Positions 39,975 through 51,125 of a stretch of 64,000 nucleotides of DNA are shown piece by piece (the first letter of the stretch is position 1; each line of letters begins with the position of its first letter). Origin of the DNA: Conchocele bisecta (lineage: Eukaryota > Mollusca > Bivalvia > Lucinida > Thyasiridae). A model generated the notes under the pieces. The model did not search any database. It had not been told where the DNA came from and was given only the letters and a program-made list of their open reading frames with translations. The position numbers and the translations under genes are program-made. The DNA lies in contig CM055275.1 of the NCBI GenBank assembly GCA_029237695.1, forward strand, positions 5,633,131 to 5,697,130, read 5' to 3'.

Positions 39975-40150
39975 TTTAAACGTTTCTGAATATTGCGATT
40001 GAAATCAAACAGATTGGTTTGCTGAGTCTGTGCAGTGCGAAAAACACAGGCTCAGACAATCGAATTGCTTTATTTCTGGTTGACATTTGTTCCACTAGAT
40101 GTTCACAAACGATGACAATCTGGGCAAGATTAACACACACGGCTGTGTAT
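39975..40150 (+). mobile_element. Family N element
   Basis: ATTGAAATCAAACAGATTGG, a weakened GCTGAGTCTGTG...CACAGGCTCAGACAATC hairpin, GCAAGATTAACACACACGGC. Confidence 0.75.
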
Positions 40151-40180
40151 ACTGTGCTGGAATTTTCTTTACATCACTTT

Positions 40181-40569
40181 CAAGGTGCACGATCACGTGG
40201 TTACAACAACAACAACGTTGCCCACTGCAAAGAAAGTATTATTTTATATTGTCCTTAATATGCAACGGATTGTGATGAAATATGGCGCAGCAAACGCGTA
40301 TTCATGAGCTGCATTTGGTGGTCTAGGGAGTTTGGCACAGACTTGTGTCGTTTTTGCGAAGAATCGATTTCTGTGTCACGGAAATCGGTTCTTCGCAAAA
40401 ACGACAAAAGTTTGGACGAAAATAAAGAGACCACCAAATGCAGCTTAACAAGACGCGTTTGATCCGCCATATTACATCAAAATCCGTTACGTAATAAGGA
40501 CACTATACAATAATATGTACTTTAAATCGGTACTTGTTGTTGTTGTTGTTAGTACCACGTGATACCTTA
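40181..40569 (-). mobile_element. Family B foldback element
   Basis: CAAGGTGCACGATCACGTGG to TACCACGTGATACCTTA (right end lost several bases). Hairpin GAATCGATTTCTGTG/CACGGAAATCGGTTC with almost no loop. Confidence 0.85.
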
Positions 40570-40734
40570 TTCGGGTATCCCGTTTTCTCACATATGAGGA
40601 TCACATATTTTCCCGTAGTTAGGCAGTGCCTATTTTCTTGTTATTTTGTCATTTGCTTTGTTTCACAAACCCCCATAGGGACAATCATTCTTCCACTATA
40701 TTAGATAATACGGCACAATACACATTCTTTCTGG

Positions 40735-40850
40735 CTGTGACTGGATAACTGGGCTTATGACATGTGTGATCAATGCAGCTCCAAATGAAATAGAACACTC
40801 CTGTAACAGGATTACAGGCGGTGCGTTGAGGGAATGGCGAATGCACATAT
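40735..40850 (-). mobile_element. Family E fragment
   Basis: GGCTGTGACTGGATAACTGG, GGGCTTATGACATG, ACTCCTGTAACAGG, GGAATGGCGAATGCAC; the hairpin region is deleted at the join with O. Confidence 0.6.
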
Positions 40851-41408
40851 CGGAGGCGAATTATTGTAGCTAGATCAGCCTGACTGTCAGGCTGATCGAG
40901 CTACAATAATTCGCCTCCGATATGTTAGCTACGGCTACAATTTGACACCATTCAAAACATGTGAGCAACCGAAGTGCATACCCAAACCTGTTGAATGCAA
41001 GTCAAACTTTAATAAACTGTATATTTTATACCTTTAAACAAATACTCTTTGATGTAGATCTAGTAAATTGCCAAACATAATAGAACAGGTAAATCATTTT
41101 CCCATTGAAGCCATATTTTCTCTAGTTGATGTTCAACATTCAACATAACGAAATTACGCTTTCAAATTTACAAGATATACATGTAAATGTCAGATAAACA
41201 CCTTGGCACGGTAAAATAACCAATTTCTGCATGTGTATGTTCTTTATTAACAATTGATTGCTACAGCTTTGACAGTTTTATGTCGCTAACATATCAAATA
41301 CGCCAGATAACCGATTGCAAAAGACACACTTCCATGCGTTACATTAAAGAGATGGGGTTAAATTGCTACCCTCGCGAGAGGTATGGAGCGGGGTAGCAAT
41401 TTTGTTTC
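40850..41408 (+). mobile_element. Family O element with palindromic 5' end
   Basis: The first bases are a new palindrome: ATCGGAGGCGAATTATTGTA(GCTAGATCAGCCTGA) and the inverse (40850-40924), whereas the 28.7-kb and 56.4-kb copies have the right arm only. The rest (ACGAAATTACGCTTTCAAAT, GGGGTTAAATTGCTACCCTC) matches the family. Ends GGGTAGCAATTTTGTTTC. Confidence 0.87.
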
Positions 41409-41515
41409 TAAATGCATCGGTGCTGTCTGACACAATATGTCTGAATATTTTGGGAAAATTGGCGTTTATAATGCACTTACTGAATTATCATGGTTGCTGA
41501 CCCATAATCCTATTT

Positions 41516-41809
41516 TATCCCGTCAACACAGTGCGCATGTGCCGTGAAACACGGTGCCGTGAAACATTTTTGATATCCTGTCAACACGACCGAATCACTG
41601 CGTATGAATATGTGCGGTTGTCATACTAGTCGATTCTCCTATTTTGACGATGCGGCTTGGGGCTATGTTTTTGCATTTTAAAGTTATTTGTATGTGTTGA
41701 CTGGATAAATAGAATAGTAGGCTAGTGCTGTGAATATATCTGGCGTGGCACGGAAACGGTCTTGTCAGCTAGTGTTTTCCATTCATGGCACTAACCTACT
41801 ATTCTCTAT
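41516..41809 (+). mobile_element. Family A, A1 plus collapsed A2
   Basis: TATCCCGTCAACACAGTGCG; long A1 form with CGACCGAATCACTGCGTATG; A2 has lost the hairpin centre (ACGGAAACGGTCTTGTCAGC) before ACCTACTATTCTCTA. Confidence 0.87.
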
Positions 41810-41894
41810 TTTCTTGAGAATCAGATACCAGGAGGTAGACAATGGTAATACGCCCCATAGCTCCAGTCCCATAACAGAACATATCCTTTATTTA

Positions 41895-43405
41895 AGGAAT
41901 TAAACCATGGGCTGTTGCGTTTACTGTGGATTATAATACATTTGGTCTGTTTAAAGAGCGTGGAGTCCGAGGAATCCTCGCAACTTTAAACAGACCAAAT
42001 GTATTGTACATCACAGTAAAAGCCAAATCCCATGATTGTATTACTTATATTTACATTGCATTTTCTGATAGATTCAAAAATGTAAATAAGCAAGTATGGC
42101 GTTATAATTAAGAATAATCTTGTTTTACATATTTTTTCCGCAATTGCTGGAACATCAACGTTGCCGGTCAATAGCGCGACGATGAACGTCATGTATTTTA
42201 ATGACGTCAAACAAACTTTAACGAGTCAAAAACGTATCTAATGTAATGTACTGCGATATAGACGCAATACGTTGAATGGGCGTTTCCATTATGCATGTAG
42301 GGACGGACAGTGTGACTATTTTGGCATCAATCTGAGACCACGCAGTGGTACATATATATATATAGGTTATTTGATGTGTATGTGGATATATGCACGAGTT
42401 CCGCAGCGTGCGATAAGTCGCGCAATAACGAGTGCACGTGGCATATTATTATTGGAAAAATATAGACGTCTTGCGTTGCATTTTATTTCAATGGGAAACG
42501 AAAGTACGTATATATTAAGAGTGCATACATGTTTACATATAATAAATTGCATTTTCAACAAAAACATGACGGGTGGGGGTGTGGTGGTTGTGGACATGTT
42601 AGTTTAAGAAGTGAGGTTCGTTGAAAAATAGTTACTGCTTGAACATTTACTAGAGGCAACTGTAGCTAGTCAGTTTATAAATGTTCATGAAAACGGAATA
42701 TATCTTGGGGGACATTTGGAACATTTGGTACAAAATCACATGGTGTGTCTCATTTAATCATACTATAATACATTCATAGTTAAGTTTCCTTTAAAGACAT
42801 TTGACTAAATGTTGTACTATTAATTTAGATACCATCAATTTCAAACAGCAAGCGGTTACAACGCTTATTTTGTTCGCTAGTTTAAGCATGTGTACTACAC
42901 TTAATTCAATATTATTTCGGATAACTCATCTAAGCAAGTGGATTAAGAACTAAGATATGATATAATGATTTACACCTTCTATAAATGCATAATGCAAACG
43001 CCCATTCGACGTATTGCGCTTACATCCCAATCCCAAGACATTAGACCCACGTGATGACGCGCGATGTTGTTGATTGGTTAAAGTTCGTTTGACGTCATTA
43101 ATGTCCACTATGTTGTCAATAAGTTCACGCTATTGACCGGCAACGTCGCTGTACCAGGAATTGCTACAAAATGACGTAAAACAAGATAAATTTTAATTTT
43201 AACGCCATATTTGTTTTTCTACATTACTCAAATTATCAGCAAATTCAGTGTAAATATAACTAATACAACAATGAGCTGTTGCGTTTACTGGAGTGCACAC
43301 TACATTTGGTATGTTTAAAGTGCGTGGAGTCCACGCACTTTAAACAGACCAAATGCATTGTCACCCCAGTAAACGCAACAGCCCATGGTTTTATTCCATA
43401 ATTAA
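41895..43405. mobile_element. Large foldback: two inverted H copies around a 700-bp centre
   Basis: Left arm 41895-42292 and right arm 42988-43405 are inverted family H sequences; they converge on CCGTTGAATGGGCGTTTCCATTATG-type ends (ATACGTTGAATGGGCG at 42267, CGCCCATTCGACGTAT at 43002). Each arm has its own hairpin (GTTTAAAGTGCGTGGAGTCC in the right arm). The centre (42293-42987) is unlike the other repeats; a 111-codon frame at 42272-42607 shows no domain. Confidence 0.85.
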
Positions 43406-43737
43406 AAGCATCATCTTCAGCGCATTTACGAGACACATCGCCTTCAAAACCAAACTAAAACATTGATTCTTAAGATTGACACCGGATATTAGATACTACG
43501 AGTCTGCAGACAGGAAGTAACATCCCCGGATATGGAATTCTGATCACGTGATTCATTTGCATACAACCGGATGTTGCGTATTTCTTGTATACATGTGACA
43601 ATGACTGGACTTTGTATATTTGATAGTGTATCTTTAGAAAATGTGTATTTTAAATGTGTCCTCACTCCATCTACGGTAAAGCTGCAATGGATAATGGTGT
43701 GCTTATGCAATATATTGAATCCAGCGCATGCTTACCG
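43406..43737. other. No recognisable feature
   Basis: Spacer; no repeat match. Confidence 0.4.
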
Positions 43738-43848
43738 TGGTATCTACTAAACTCGTGACTGATTTCATAAGAAATCAGCATAGCCTCGTTTCATAGGGAA
43801 TCATAAAACACAGCCGAGTTCCTAATGAAATCAGTACACTCGTAAAAC
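43738..43848. mobile_element. Family R remnant
   Basis: ACTAAACTCGTGACTGATTTCATAAG, GCATAGCCTCGTTTCATAGG, GAAATCAGTACACTCG: decayed arms of R. Confidence 0.65.
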
Positions 43849-44195
43849 CAAACATCCTGGATTCGTACATACCTTATCTAGTTCCTTGTGTTTCGTCGTC
43901 GTCTTGTAAACGCATTAACTGCATCAGACATATTCTCGGCAGGGAGCAATTCCCGGCACTTGTAATTGCAGGTAAAATGGTGCTTTTCGGTTAGCAAGCC
44001 GCTGCGTTTTGTGATTAGCGAGCCGCCCTTTATTATACGATTCTCAAGATTCCGCGAAACTTTCCTTTAATACGAGAGTTCCTAGATGTTTCATTGATAT
44101 AGAAAATATTCAGCAAAAAACGTGTGTACTTCTTCTTGTTTATATTCCAGTTATGAATAGATAATACCACGCTCGTGTGATATCAAGTTTATCAG
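43849..44195. other. No recognisable feature
   Basis: AGCAAGCCGCTGCG/AGCGAGCCGCCC (43992, 44017) is a short direct repeat only. Confidence 0.4.
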
Positions 44196-44345
44196 GCAAG
44201 GCTCGGAAACGGTAGGAATTCCGAGGCTTGCCGAGGAATTCCTACCGATTCCGAGCCGAGTCTGATAAACTTGATATCAAAAGACACTAGCCTGATATTC
44301 TATTTAGCAGGTAACGTTTGCCGAGGATTTATTACCGTTTCCGAG
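44196..44345. repeat. Palindrome with GATATCAAG ends
   Basis: TGATATCAAGTTTATCAGGC(AAGGCTCGGAAACGGTAGGAATTCC) mirrored to 44280, loop GAGGCTTGCCGA; a partial extra arm follows (GCCGAGGATTTATTACCGTTTCCGAG). Pieces recur at 33318, 44818, 54655 and 55311. Confidence 0.82.
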
Positions 44346-44382
44346 ATGAGCCTGATAAGCTTTATCGCAAAATACATTTTTG

Positions 44383-44500
44383 GGGGAGGGTGACGTTTTT
44401 GTTATTTATAAACAAGTACTTACATTTAAATAGTTTTATATTTAATATGTGTAATAGCAAACAAAAAGTTCGTCAGCAGCAAAACGTGGAACAGACAGTA
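44383..44500. mobile_element. Family P right-arm fragment
   Basis: GGGGGAGGGTGACGTTTTTG, TTTAATATGTGTAATAGC, CAGCAAAACGTGGAACAGAC. Confidence 0.75.
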
Positions 44501-44574
44501 AAAAGAAAATGTTTATCAGGCAATAATTTTGACACAATGAGTCATATCAGAAGTTTCATTGGTCAGTTTATTTT

Positions 44575-44630
44575 AACAGAAAATGTCTGAGATGATGTCT
44601 CCGATATAAAGAACAGTTTGTGCCTAAAAA
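44575..44630. mobile_element. Family J fragment
   Basis: AGAAAATGTCTGAGATGATGTCTCCGATATAAAGAACAG-type block, inverted relative to 31345-31400, ending TGTGCCTA. Confidence 0.6.
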
Positions 44631-44817
44631 TTCCCATAGAAAAAATCGTTTATCACAATAACATCAATATTTGACCAATGTTTACGAAGTAAAAAGACGA
44701 TTCGGCTCGATCTAAAATGTTGATAAAATTGAATAGTATCAAACAAATTATTGTGTTTGCATTACATAGCATAGCCGTAAAATATTCTCTATATATCAGA
44801 TATAGTTCGGAAAAAGT

Positions 44818-44906
44818 TTTCGACGAGCCTCGGAATTCCTACGCGTTTCTTCGGCGAGCCTCGGAATTCCTAAGCGTTTCTTCGGTGAACCTCGGAATTC
44901 CTCGGC
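44818..44906. repeat. 31-bp tandem repeat, 3 units
   Basis: GAGCCTCGGAATTCCTAAGC(GTTTCTTCGGC) at 44825, 44856 and, diverged, 44887. The unit is the arm of the 44.2-kb palindrome, followed again by GCCTGATAAACGTGATATCA. Confidence 0.85.
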
Positions 44907-44957
44907 TAGCCTGATAAACGTGATATCAAAAGACATTCGCCGGATATCCTCAATGTA

Positions 44958-45147
44958 GCGCACGGTGACTGGGGTTATTTTTGTTTGCATTTAAAAATCA
45001 TTTGTAGGTGTTGACGGGATAAATAGAATTGTAGATGAGTGCCGTGAATGGGAAAACATATCTGGCCCGGCAGAACCTCGCCCATCCCGTTTCCTAAGCC
45101 TTGCCATATATGTTTCCACATTCACGGTACTAACCTACTATTCTCGA
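44958..45147 (+). mobile_element. Family A, 5'-truncated A1 plus A2
   Basis: Starts inside A1 (GGGGTTATTTTTGTTTGCAT), GTGTTGACGGGATA, then A2 with CCCGGCAGAACCTCGCC; ends ACCTACTATTCTCGAT. Confidence 0.86.
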
Positions 45148-45288
45148 TGTATGCCTAATAGATGAGACCCCCAACTTTAAAGTCAACGCACGGTAAACGA
45201 TGATTGAACTTGGCGTCAATATTTTACTAAATGTGCACGTGCGTTGATGATGCATGCACATGTTACAGTGACATTATTCCTACAATGT

Positions 45289-45701
45289 CAACGTGTATGA
45301 TCATGTGGTACTAACAACAACAAAAAGTACTGAAACTTCCAGAATCCATCTGATTCAAAGTACGTATTCTTTTATAATGTCCTTATTACGTAACGGATTT
45401 TGATGAAATATGGCGCATCAAACGCATCTTGTTAAGCTGCATTTTGGGTCTCTGTATTTTCGCCCAAACTTCTGTCGTTTTTGCGAAGAATCAATTTCCG
45501 TGTCTACCGACACGGAAATCGATTCTTCGCAAAGACGACATAAGTCTGTGCCTAACTCCCTTGAGCACAACATGCAGCTCATTAAGACGCATTTCCTGCA
45601 CCATATTTAAAATCCGTTGCATATTAAGGAAAATATCAAATAATACTTACTTTGGAGTGGGCGACGTTGTTGTTGTTGTAACCACGTGATCATACACCTT
45701 G
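45289..45701 (+). mobile_element. Family B foldback element
   Basis: CAACGTGTATGATCATGTGG to CCACGTGATCATACACCTTG. Flanks AATGT and AGTGT agree at four of five. Hairpin GAAGAATCAATTTCCGTGTC-TACC-GACACGG. Confidence 0.88.
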
Positions 45702-45757
45702 AGTGTTATCATGTTACCAATGTGTCTCAGACTCTGCTACTCCCAACACTGCTATTG

Positions 45758-46095
45758 ATTACTACGGGACGTATAATTATTATTTTCTTATTAATTCCTT
45801 TCCACGAAATAACAATTCTTTCCCTCAATTTAACAATTTGTTCCCACGAATTAGCAATTCATTCCCACGAAGTGAAAATTCATTCCCTCAATTTAACAAT
45901 TCGTTCCCTCGAATTAACAATTCGTTCTCACGAATTGACAATTCGTTCTCGGATTGTTAAATTGAGGGTACGAATTGTTGTGGCAACGAATTGTTAATTC
46001 GTGGGAACGAATTGTTACATTGAGGAAATGAATTGTTATTTCGTGGGAAAGAATTAATAAAACAAAGAGTTATGCGTCCCCTGCGGGGCGCCGTA
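45758..46095. mobile_element. Family K element with shortened left end
   Basis: ACTACGGGACGTATAATTAT (end hairpin deleted) to CCCCTGCGGGGCGCCGTA. Left units CACGAAAT, CTCAATTT, CACGAATT, CACGAAGT, CTCAATTT, CTCGAATT, CACGAATT; right side only about five units. Flanking sequence at 45717 (CCAATGTGTCTCAGACTCTG) recurs at 46574. Confidence 0.87.
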
Positions 46096-46141
46096 TTGAT
46101 AAACGTGTACTCGTTACAATGTCATATCTTCACGCAGTGTT

Positions 46142-46566
46142 ATAGAGAATAGTAGGTTAGTGCCGTGAAGTGGAAAAATATCCGGCAAGGCTCATGAATT
46201 TCTTTATTTCTCATCAGAAGTATATGTTGTGACCACTCATTTGAACCGTCTCGCCGAGACGGTTCAAATGAGTGGTCACAACATATACTTTGGTTGAGAA
46301 ATAAGGAAAATAGATAGAGAATAGTAGGTTAGTGCCGTGAATGGGAAAAACATATCTGGAAACGGGATGGGCGAGGCTCTGCCGAGCACATCCCGTTTCC
46401 GTGCCGCGCCAGATATTTTTTCCCATTCACGGCACTAACCTACTATTCTATTTATCCCGTCAACACCTACAAATGGCTGTAAAATGCAAAAATAGTATTG
46501 ACTGGATATCAAAAATGTTTCACGGCACCGTGTTTCACGGCACATACGCACTGTGTTGACGGGATA
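46142..46566 (-). mobile_element. Family A, three-module chain A3-A2-A1
   Basis: ATAGAGAATAGTAGGTTAGT at 46143 and again at 46315; A1 short form ending GTGTTGACGGGATAAA. The A2 left arm has lost its GGCAAGGCTCAG portion. Confidence 0.92.
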
Positions 46567-46689
46567 AACGATAGTTCCATTGTGTCTGAGACTCTCTAGC
46601 TATTCCCAAAACAGTTACTATAGCTGCTATTGATTGTGCTACATTTAATATGAATCCTACAAAGCACTTAACGCTGTGACAACGGATTT

Positions 46690-47341
46690 CAAATAATGTT
46701 GATACATAACAACGTTAGTGATGATAAGTCTCCCTGTTGGGAATACGAGGGGATCACAGGGCCGTTTTACTAAACTTCGTACGACTAAATTGTTCGTATG
46801 TGCAAAATTATGATAGTCCGTACATTTCACGTTTACAATGTTAAAGAACTATTGGATTTACATTTATTGAGCATATTCAGCATATGCTTGATACATAACA
46901 ACGCTAGGGGTGATAATTATCACTGTAGAGAATGCAACACGCGGATCAGGGGGCCGTTTCACTAAACTTCGTACGACTAAAATGTTCGTAAGTGCAAACT
47001 TATCATAGCCTGTAAATTTCACGTTTACAATGTTAAAGAACTATTGGATTTACATTTATTGAGCATATTCAGCCTATGCTTGATACATAACAACGCTAGG
47101 GAATACAAGAGGATCACAGGGCCGTCGTACGACTAAATTGTTCGTAAGTGCAAACTTATGATAGCCCGTAAATTTCACGTTAACAATGTTTTCTTGTAAA
47201 CAATTAATGAATTTACATTTATTGAGCATAGGCTGCAGCCTATGATCAATAAATGTAAATCCATCAATTGAAATGTGCAGACGATCCTAAATTTGCACTT
47301 ACGAACATTTTAGTCGTACGAAGGTTAGTGAAACGGGCCGG
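46690..47341 (+). repeat. Tandem series of two half I elements and one full I
   Basis: I left halves start at about 46758 and 46947, each ending GAGCATATTCAGC...ATGCTTGATACATAACAACG; the third (47110-47341) is complete with centre GGCTGCAGCC and right end GTGAAACGGGCC. The shared GATACATAACAACG linker at 46690, 46889 and 47084 shows unit duplication. Confidence 0.85.
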
Positions 47342-47465
47342 TCGCGCACTTACAAATGTTCTGACAACATACTTTGTATGAGTGATGTTCGAAAAACAAC
47401 ATGTGCTTCAGTCAGTGTATAATACCTAATGTGTAAAATGATAATCTTGCATGTAGAAAATACAA

Positions 47466-47545
47466 ACGGGCCAACGGTCATTGGCATGACACTTTTTGGG
47501 CTAAAATGCCCGGGTTTGAAAGTTCCTCGAGCCAATTCCTACCAT
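47466..47545 (+). repeat. Family X block (first part)
   Basis: CAAACGGGCCAACGGTCATT, AAAATGCCCGGGTTTGAAAG, CTCGAGCCAATTCCTACC, directly against a J end. Confidence 0.8.
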
Positions 47546-47717
47546 TAAAGGTACATGCCCACTCAGTAGGCACACAATGTTATTTATAGGAATTAAATAG
47601 GTGTATAATTGTGTCACTATTCCACCAGTTCCGAAAATTACGAGCGTCCGCTTAATCAGTTGGTAATATTTATTTTACTGATAGTAACGCGCGTTGGTAT
47701 CAATCTATTTTCATATA
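47545..47717 (-). mobile_element. Family J element, right part missing
   Basis: TTAAAGGTACATGCCCACTC, GTGTCACTATTCCACCAGTT, GTATCAATCTATTTTCATAT then unrelated sequence. Confidence 0.8.
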
Positions 47718-48112
47718 TGCATCATGTGTTTAAGTCAGTGTATTACCAAACATGTAAAATGATACTATTTCCTGCATAAAATGCATTTAAATACTAGGAC
47801 CGGTCAAACATTTACCATTTGTTTTCGCGGACAATACGATTTATACGAGGATTAACGGCAGCTATGCGCAGTGTTAAGCGCAGTGACAAGGGTAACTCCA
47901 CTGGTTTATTGCAGTTTTGTAACTAGTTACATGTTCCAAATATCAGTGACCAGTAGATGAGTGGCTCATATATATTGTGTCACATGTATGTGATTAGTCT
48001 CTTATAATTCTTATTCAGAAAGACAATGTACTATTTTACCTTGTGATATGTACATTGATGAGGCTCGATGTGAAGATTTCCTTGGCAGTTATGACGTTCT
48101 TTTGACTACCAA
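47718..48112. other. No recognisable feature
   Basis: No repeat match; no coding evidence. Confidence 0.4.
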
Positions 48113-48186
48113 ACTACAACTGAAGTACGTACAAGTAGATCGTGTCCAAACGGACACGATCTACATATGCGTACTTCAGTTGTAAT
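48113..48186. repeat. Solitary hairpin
   Basis: ACAACTGAAGTACGTACAAG(TAGATCGTGTCC) mirrored, loop AAAC; a short mismatch near CAAGT/ATATG. Confidence 0.85.
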
Positions 48187-48346
48187 CGTGGAAACGGAAC
48201 TCTGCAATACTCCCCCGTGCCATCTGCAAGTGAGACATAATTCCCGGGAATCGATATATAAATGTATTAGGTCTCGCGCAGCTAAGACAATTGCTGCTAT
48301 AAGGGATATACACGTCTTGTAAACGCATATTAAGTGAATTGACATC

Positions 48347-48522
48347 TACGGAGCCCCGCAGGGGACATGGATTTTTATATCGTGGAAACGAATTGTTAAT
48401 TCGAGGGAACGAATTGTTATTTCGTGGGAACGAATTGTTATTTCGTGGGTGGGAAATAATTGTTATTTCGTGGGAAATAATTAACAACAAAAAAAAGTAT
48501 ACGTCCCCTGCGGGGCTCCGTA
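48347..48522. mobile_element. Family K short element, one-sided array
   Basis: Both ends intact (TACGGAGCCCCGCAGGGGAC and GTCCCCTGCGGGGCTCCGTA) but only the inverted-type units remain (ATATCGTGG, AATTCGAGG, ATTTCGTGG, ATTTCGTGG...), so the central mirror is lost. Confidence 0.87.
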
Positions 48523-48660
48523 GAATTGACAGCTGCAGATTCATTGACAAAGTGTAAGCTGATTGGACGTAATCTCTTGGCCTGATGATGAAAAACAGGA
48601 TACACAAAGCCGATCAATGAACTCAGCAAAATAATGGTTTGACGTGACACATTATTTAAA

Positions 48661-48804
48661 TTTATTCCGTCAACACAGTGCGTATGTGCCGTGAAACACG
48701 GTGAGAAATAATGAGAAATATCTGATTTCTGATGAGAAATAAAGAAATTCATGAGCCTTGCCGGATATGTTTCCCATTCACGGCACTAACCTACTATTCT
48801 CTAT
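48661..48804 (+). mobile_element. Family A, A1 start fused to A3 end
   Basis: TATTCCGTCAACACAGTGCG...CACGGTGAGAAATAATGAGA, then GATGAGAAATAAAGAAATTC...ACCTACTATTCTCTATA. A2 is deleted. Confidence 0.87.
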
Positions 48805-48874
48805 ACGGTGTAACCTCTCTACAACAGGAAGACACATATGTGGCTGTTGTAGAGAGGTAGATGTGGTAGGGAGG
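48805..48874. mobile_element. Short pogo-like palindrome
   Basis: GGTGTAACCTCTCTACAACAGGAAG...ATGTGGCTGTTGTAGAGAGG TAGATGTGGTAGGGAGGTC: short form of the element at 1336-1706. Confidence 0.75.
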
Positions 48875-49390
48875 TCAAAGGTAAATTCCCACTCAATAGG
48901 CACAAACAGTTATTTACATGTATATCAGAGACATCGTCTGAGGCATTTTGTGGCAAAATAAACATCCATTCACCATTACACCACGTAGGGATTGGCATTA
49001 GTATACATTTTTTTATCAGACGTAAATGTCCACACTGATATCAGGGGCGATAATCGTGTTTCCTTAAAATGTTAACGTACATTACTATTTAATATCTGTA
49101 TTTAGTGTTTGATGTGCAATGATCATACTTTACAATCTATCGATAATATTTTTTTTCAGGTGACGCATTTAATTAGTGTAACTAACTAAGAAACATCATG
49201 CCTCATTTGCATATGAAAATAGCCTGATACCACCGCGCGTCACTATCAGTAAAATAAACATTACTAAATGATTACATATGTATAGCGGGTGCTTGTAATT
49301 TTTAGAACTGGTGGAATAGTTACACACTTATACACTATTTGATTCCTATAAAGAACAGCTGGTGCGTTATGAGTTTGCATGTACCTTTAA
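48875..49390 (+). mobile_element. Family J element, full length
   Basis: TCAAAGGTAAATTCCCACTC to GAGTTTGCATGTACCTTTAA. Left TTAA changed to TCAA. Confidence 0.86.
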
Positions 49391-49399
49391 ATACAATGT

Positions 49400-49505
49400 A
49401 TAGAGGTTAAATATAGATGCAAGTGTCCATTTGGGATCTAAATTATCGGCTATTACTGAGAGAGTGTTGTCGTTGTTGTTGTTGTTTCGAGGTGTCCGTT
49501 CACAG
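49400..49505. mobile_element. pogo-like fragment
   Basis: CATTTGGGATCTAAATTATCGGCTATTAC and GAGAGTGTTGTCGTTGTTGT match 1630-1680 of the first MITE. Confidence 0.65.
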
Positions 49506-49513
49506 AAGTACTA

Positions 49514-49728
49514 CAGTGGAACCTCTCTAAACCGGACACAGATAACGGTTAGTTGTGCTTAATTTCGATAGGTTTCATTGCCCGTTATCTTCGACGATAA
49601 TGTCTATTCATGATCACAAACCACTCACGCGTGTCCTGAAGTAGCCATCTGCCTGTTTTAAAGTGGAACCTCTCTAAACCGGACACCCTGGGACCTCCCA
49701 GGGTGTCCGGTTTAGAGAGGGTACACTG
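49514..49728. mobile_element. Family D element with a terminal short palindrome, TA-flanked
   Basis: CAGTGGAACCTCTCTAAACC, interior GATCACAAACCACTCACGCG, then a second D end mirrored at GGGACCTCCC to GTACACTG. TA at both sides. Inverse orientation of the 13.4-kb copy. Confidence 0.88.
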
Positions 49729-49730
49729 TA

Positions 49731-49914
49731 CTTATGTTTTCTGCGAGTGCGCTTCAGTGTGTTTCTGCTCCAATACACTAAGCAATTCAATTACCCGTCC
49801 ATAATTGCCGCCAATACGTCAGCAGACGACATTCAGTTACCGTCAATTCTATGTTTCTGGGAAATCATGCCTGCGTTGTTATTTTATCGTTCATCAATAC
49901 AGGGCGATAGGAAA
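49731..49914. other. Spacer
   Basis: No recognisable match. Confidence 0.4.
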
Positions 49915-50330
49915 CACGTATTTAAGGAATAAAACCATTGGCAGTTGCGTTTACTGAAGTGTGACAACTATTTGGTATTTTTAAAGTTCGTGGACTCCTC
50001 GCAAGCTTTCAACATACCAAATGTTTTATACTACAGTAAACGCAACTGCCCATGGTTTTATTACTAATATTTACACTGCATTTTCGGATAGTTTCAAAGA
50101 TTTAAATAACCATATACGGCGTAAAAATGGATTATTAAAGTTTACGTCCTCGTTGCCGGACAATAACGTGACGTTATTGACAAGGACGATGAACGTCATG
50201 TAATCTAATGACGTCAAACAAACGTTAACGAATCAACAACGTCGCGTGGCCCCACTTGAGACTAATGTAATGTACTGGGATATAAACACAATACGTTGGA
50301 TGGGAATTTCTATTATGAATTTAAGGACTG
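49915..50330 (-). mobile_element. Family H element, single arm
   Basis: GGCAGTTGCGTTTACTGAAG hairpin with mirror, GGACGATGAACGTCATGTAA, TGACGTCAAACAAACGTTAA, ending ATACGTTGGATGGGAATTTC. Equivalent to one arm of the 41.9-43.4-kb foldback. Confidence 0.85.
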
Positions 50331-50444
50331 TGTACATATTACAATATTATAATAAACTTGCCGATATTTCAACATTTCGGAATGTCTATTGGTAATTAAA
50401 ATTGCGATGTCAAATCCCACGAGTTATTGAGATGAAACTGTATT

Positions 50445-50955
50445 TTAAAGGTACATGCCCACTCAGTAGGCACAATATGTTCTTTATATCTGAGACATCA
50501 TCTGAGACATTTTCTGGCAAAATAAACATTCATTCACCATTACCCCACGTATTGATTGGCATTATTATACATCTTATATCAGACGGAGATTTCCACACTG
50601 ATATCAGGGGCGATTACCGTGTTTCCTTAAACTATTAACGGACATTACTATTTTTTCTCTGTATTTATTTTTTGATGTACAATGATCATACTTTATAATC
50701 TGTCAAAAATATAGTTTTTTCAGGTAACGCGTTTAATTAGTATAAATAATTAAATTATACCATGCCTCATTTGCATATGAAAATAGCCTGATACCAACGC
50801 GCGTCACTATCAGTAAAATAAATATTACTAAATGACTATACCTGTATAGCGGCCACTCGTAATATTTAGAACTGGTGGAATAGTGACACAATTATACACT
50901 TATTTAATTCCTATAAAGAACAGATTGTGCCTCCTGAGTGGGCATGTACCTTTAA
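50445..50955 (+). mobile_element. Family J element, full length (about 511 bp)
   Basis: TTAAAGGTACATGCCCACTC to GAGTGGGCATGTACCTTTAA, all interior blocks present. Best J reference. Confidence 0.9.
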
Positions 50956-50979
50956 ATGTAACAGTATTGCTTAATAAAT

Positions 50980-51125
50980 AATCTCAATTCGCAATCAAGC
51001 AGTTTGGTTGACAGAGCCTGAGCAGGCTCGTCCAATCAAGCTGCATGATTCATGTAAAATATTCATGTATTTAGAAATTAACAAATTGACAAATATCTGG
51101 CAACATGAAAGCAGGCGGTGGTGCC
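50980..51125 (+). mobile_element. Family N element with deleted hairpin centre
   Basis: TTCGCAATCAAGCAGTTTGG, GAGCCTGAGCAGGCTCGTCC (arms shortened), CATGAAAGCAGGCGG. Confidence 0.75.

Noticed and set aside
42272..42607. 111-codon frame in the H foldback centre
   Set aside because: No domain, low complexity, and the opposite strand has an equally open frame.
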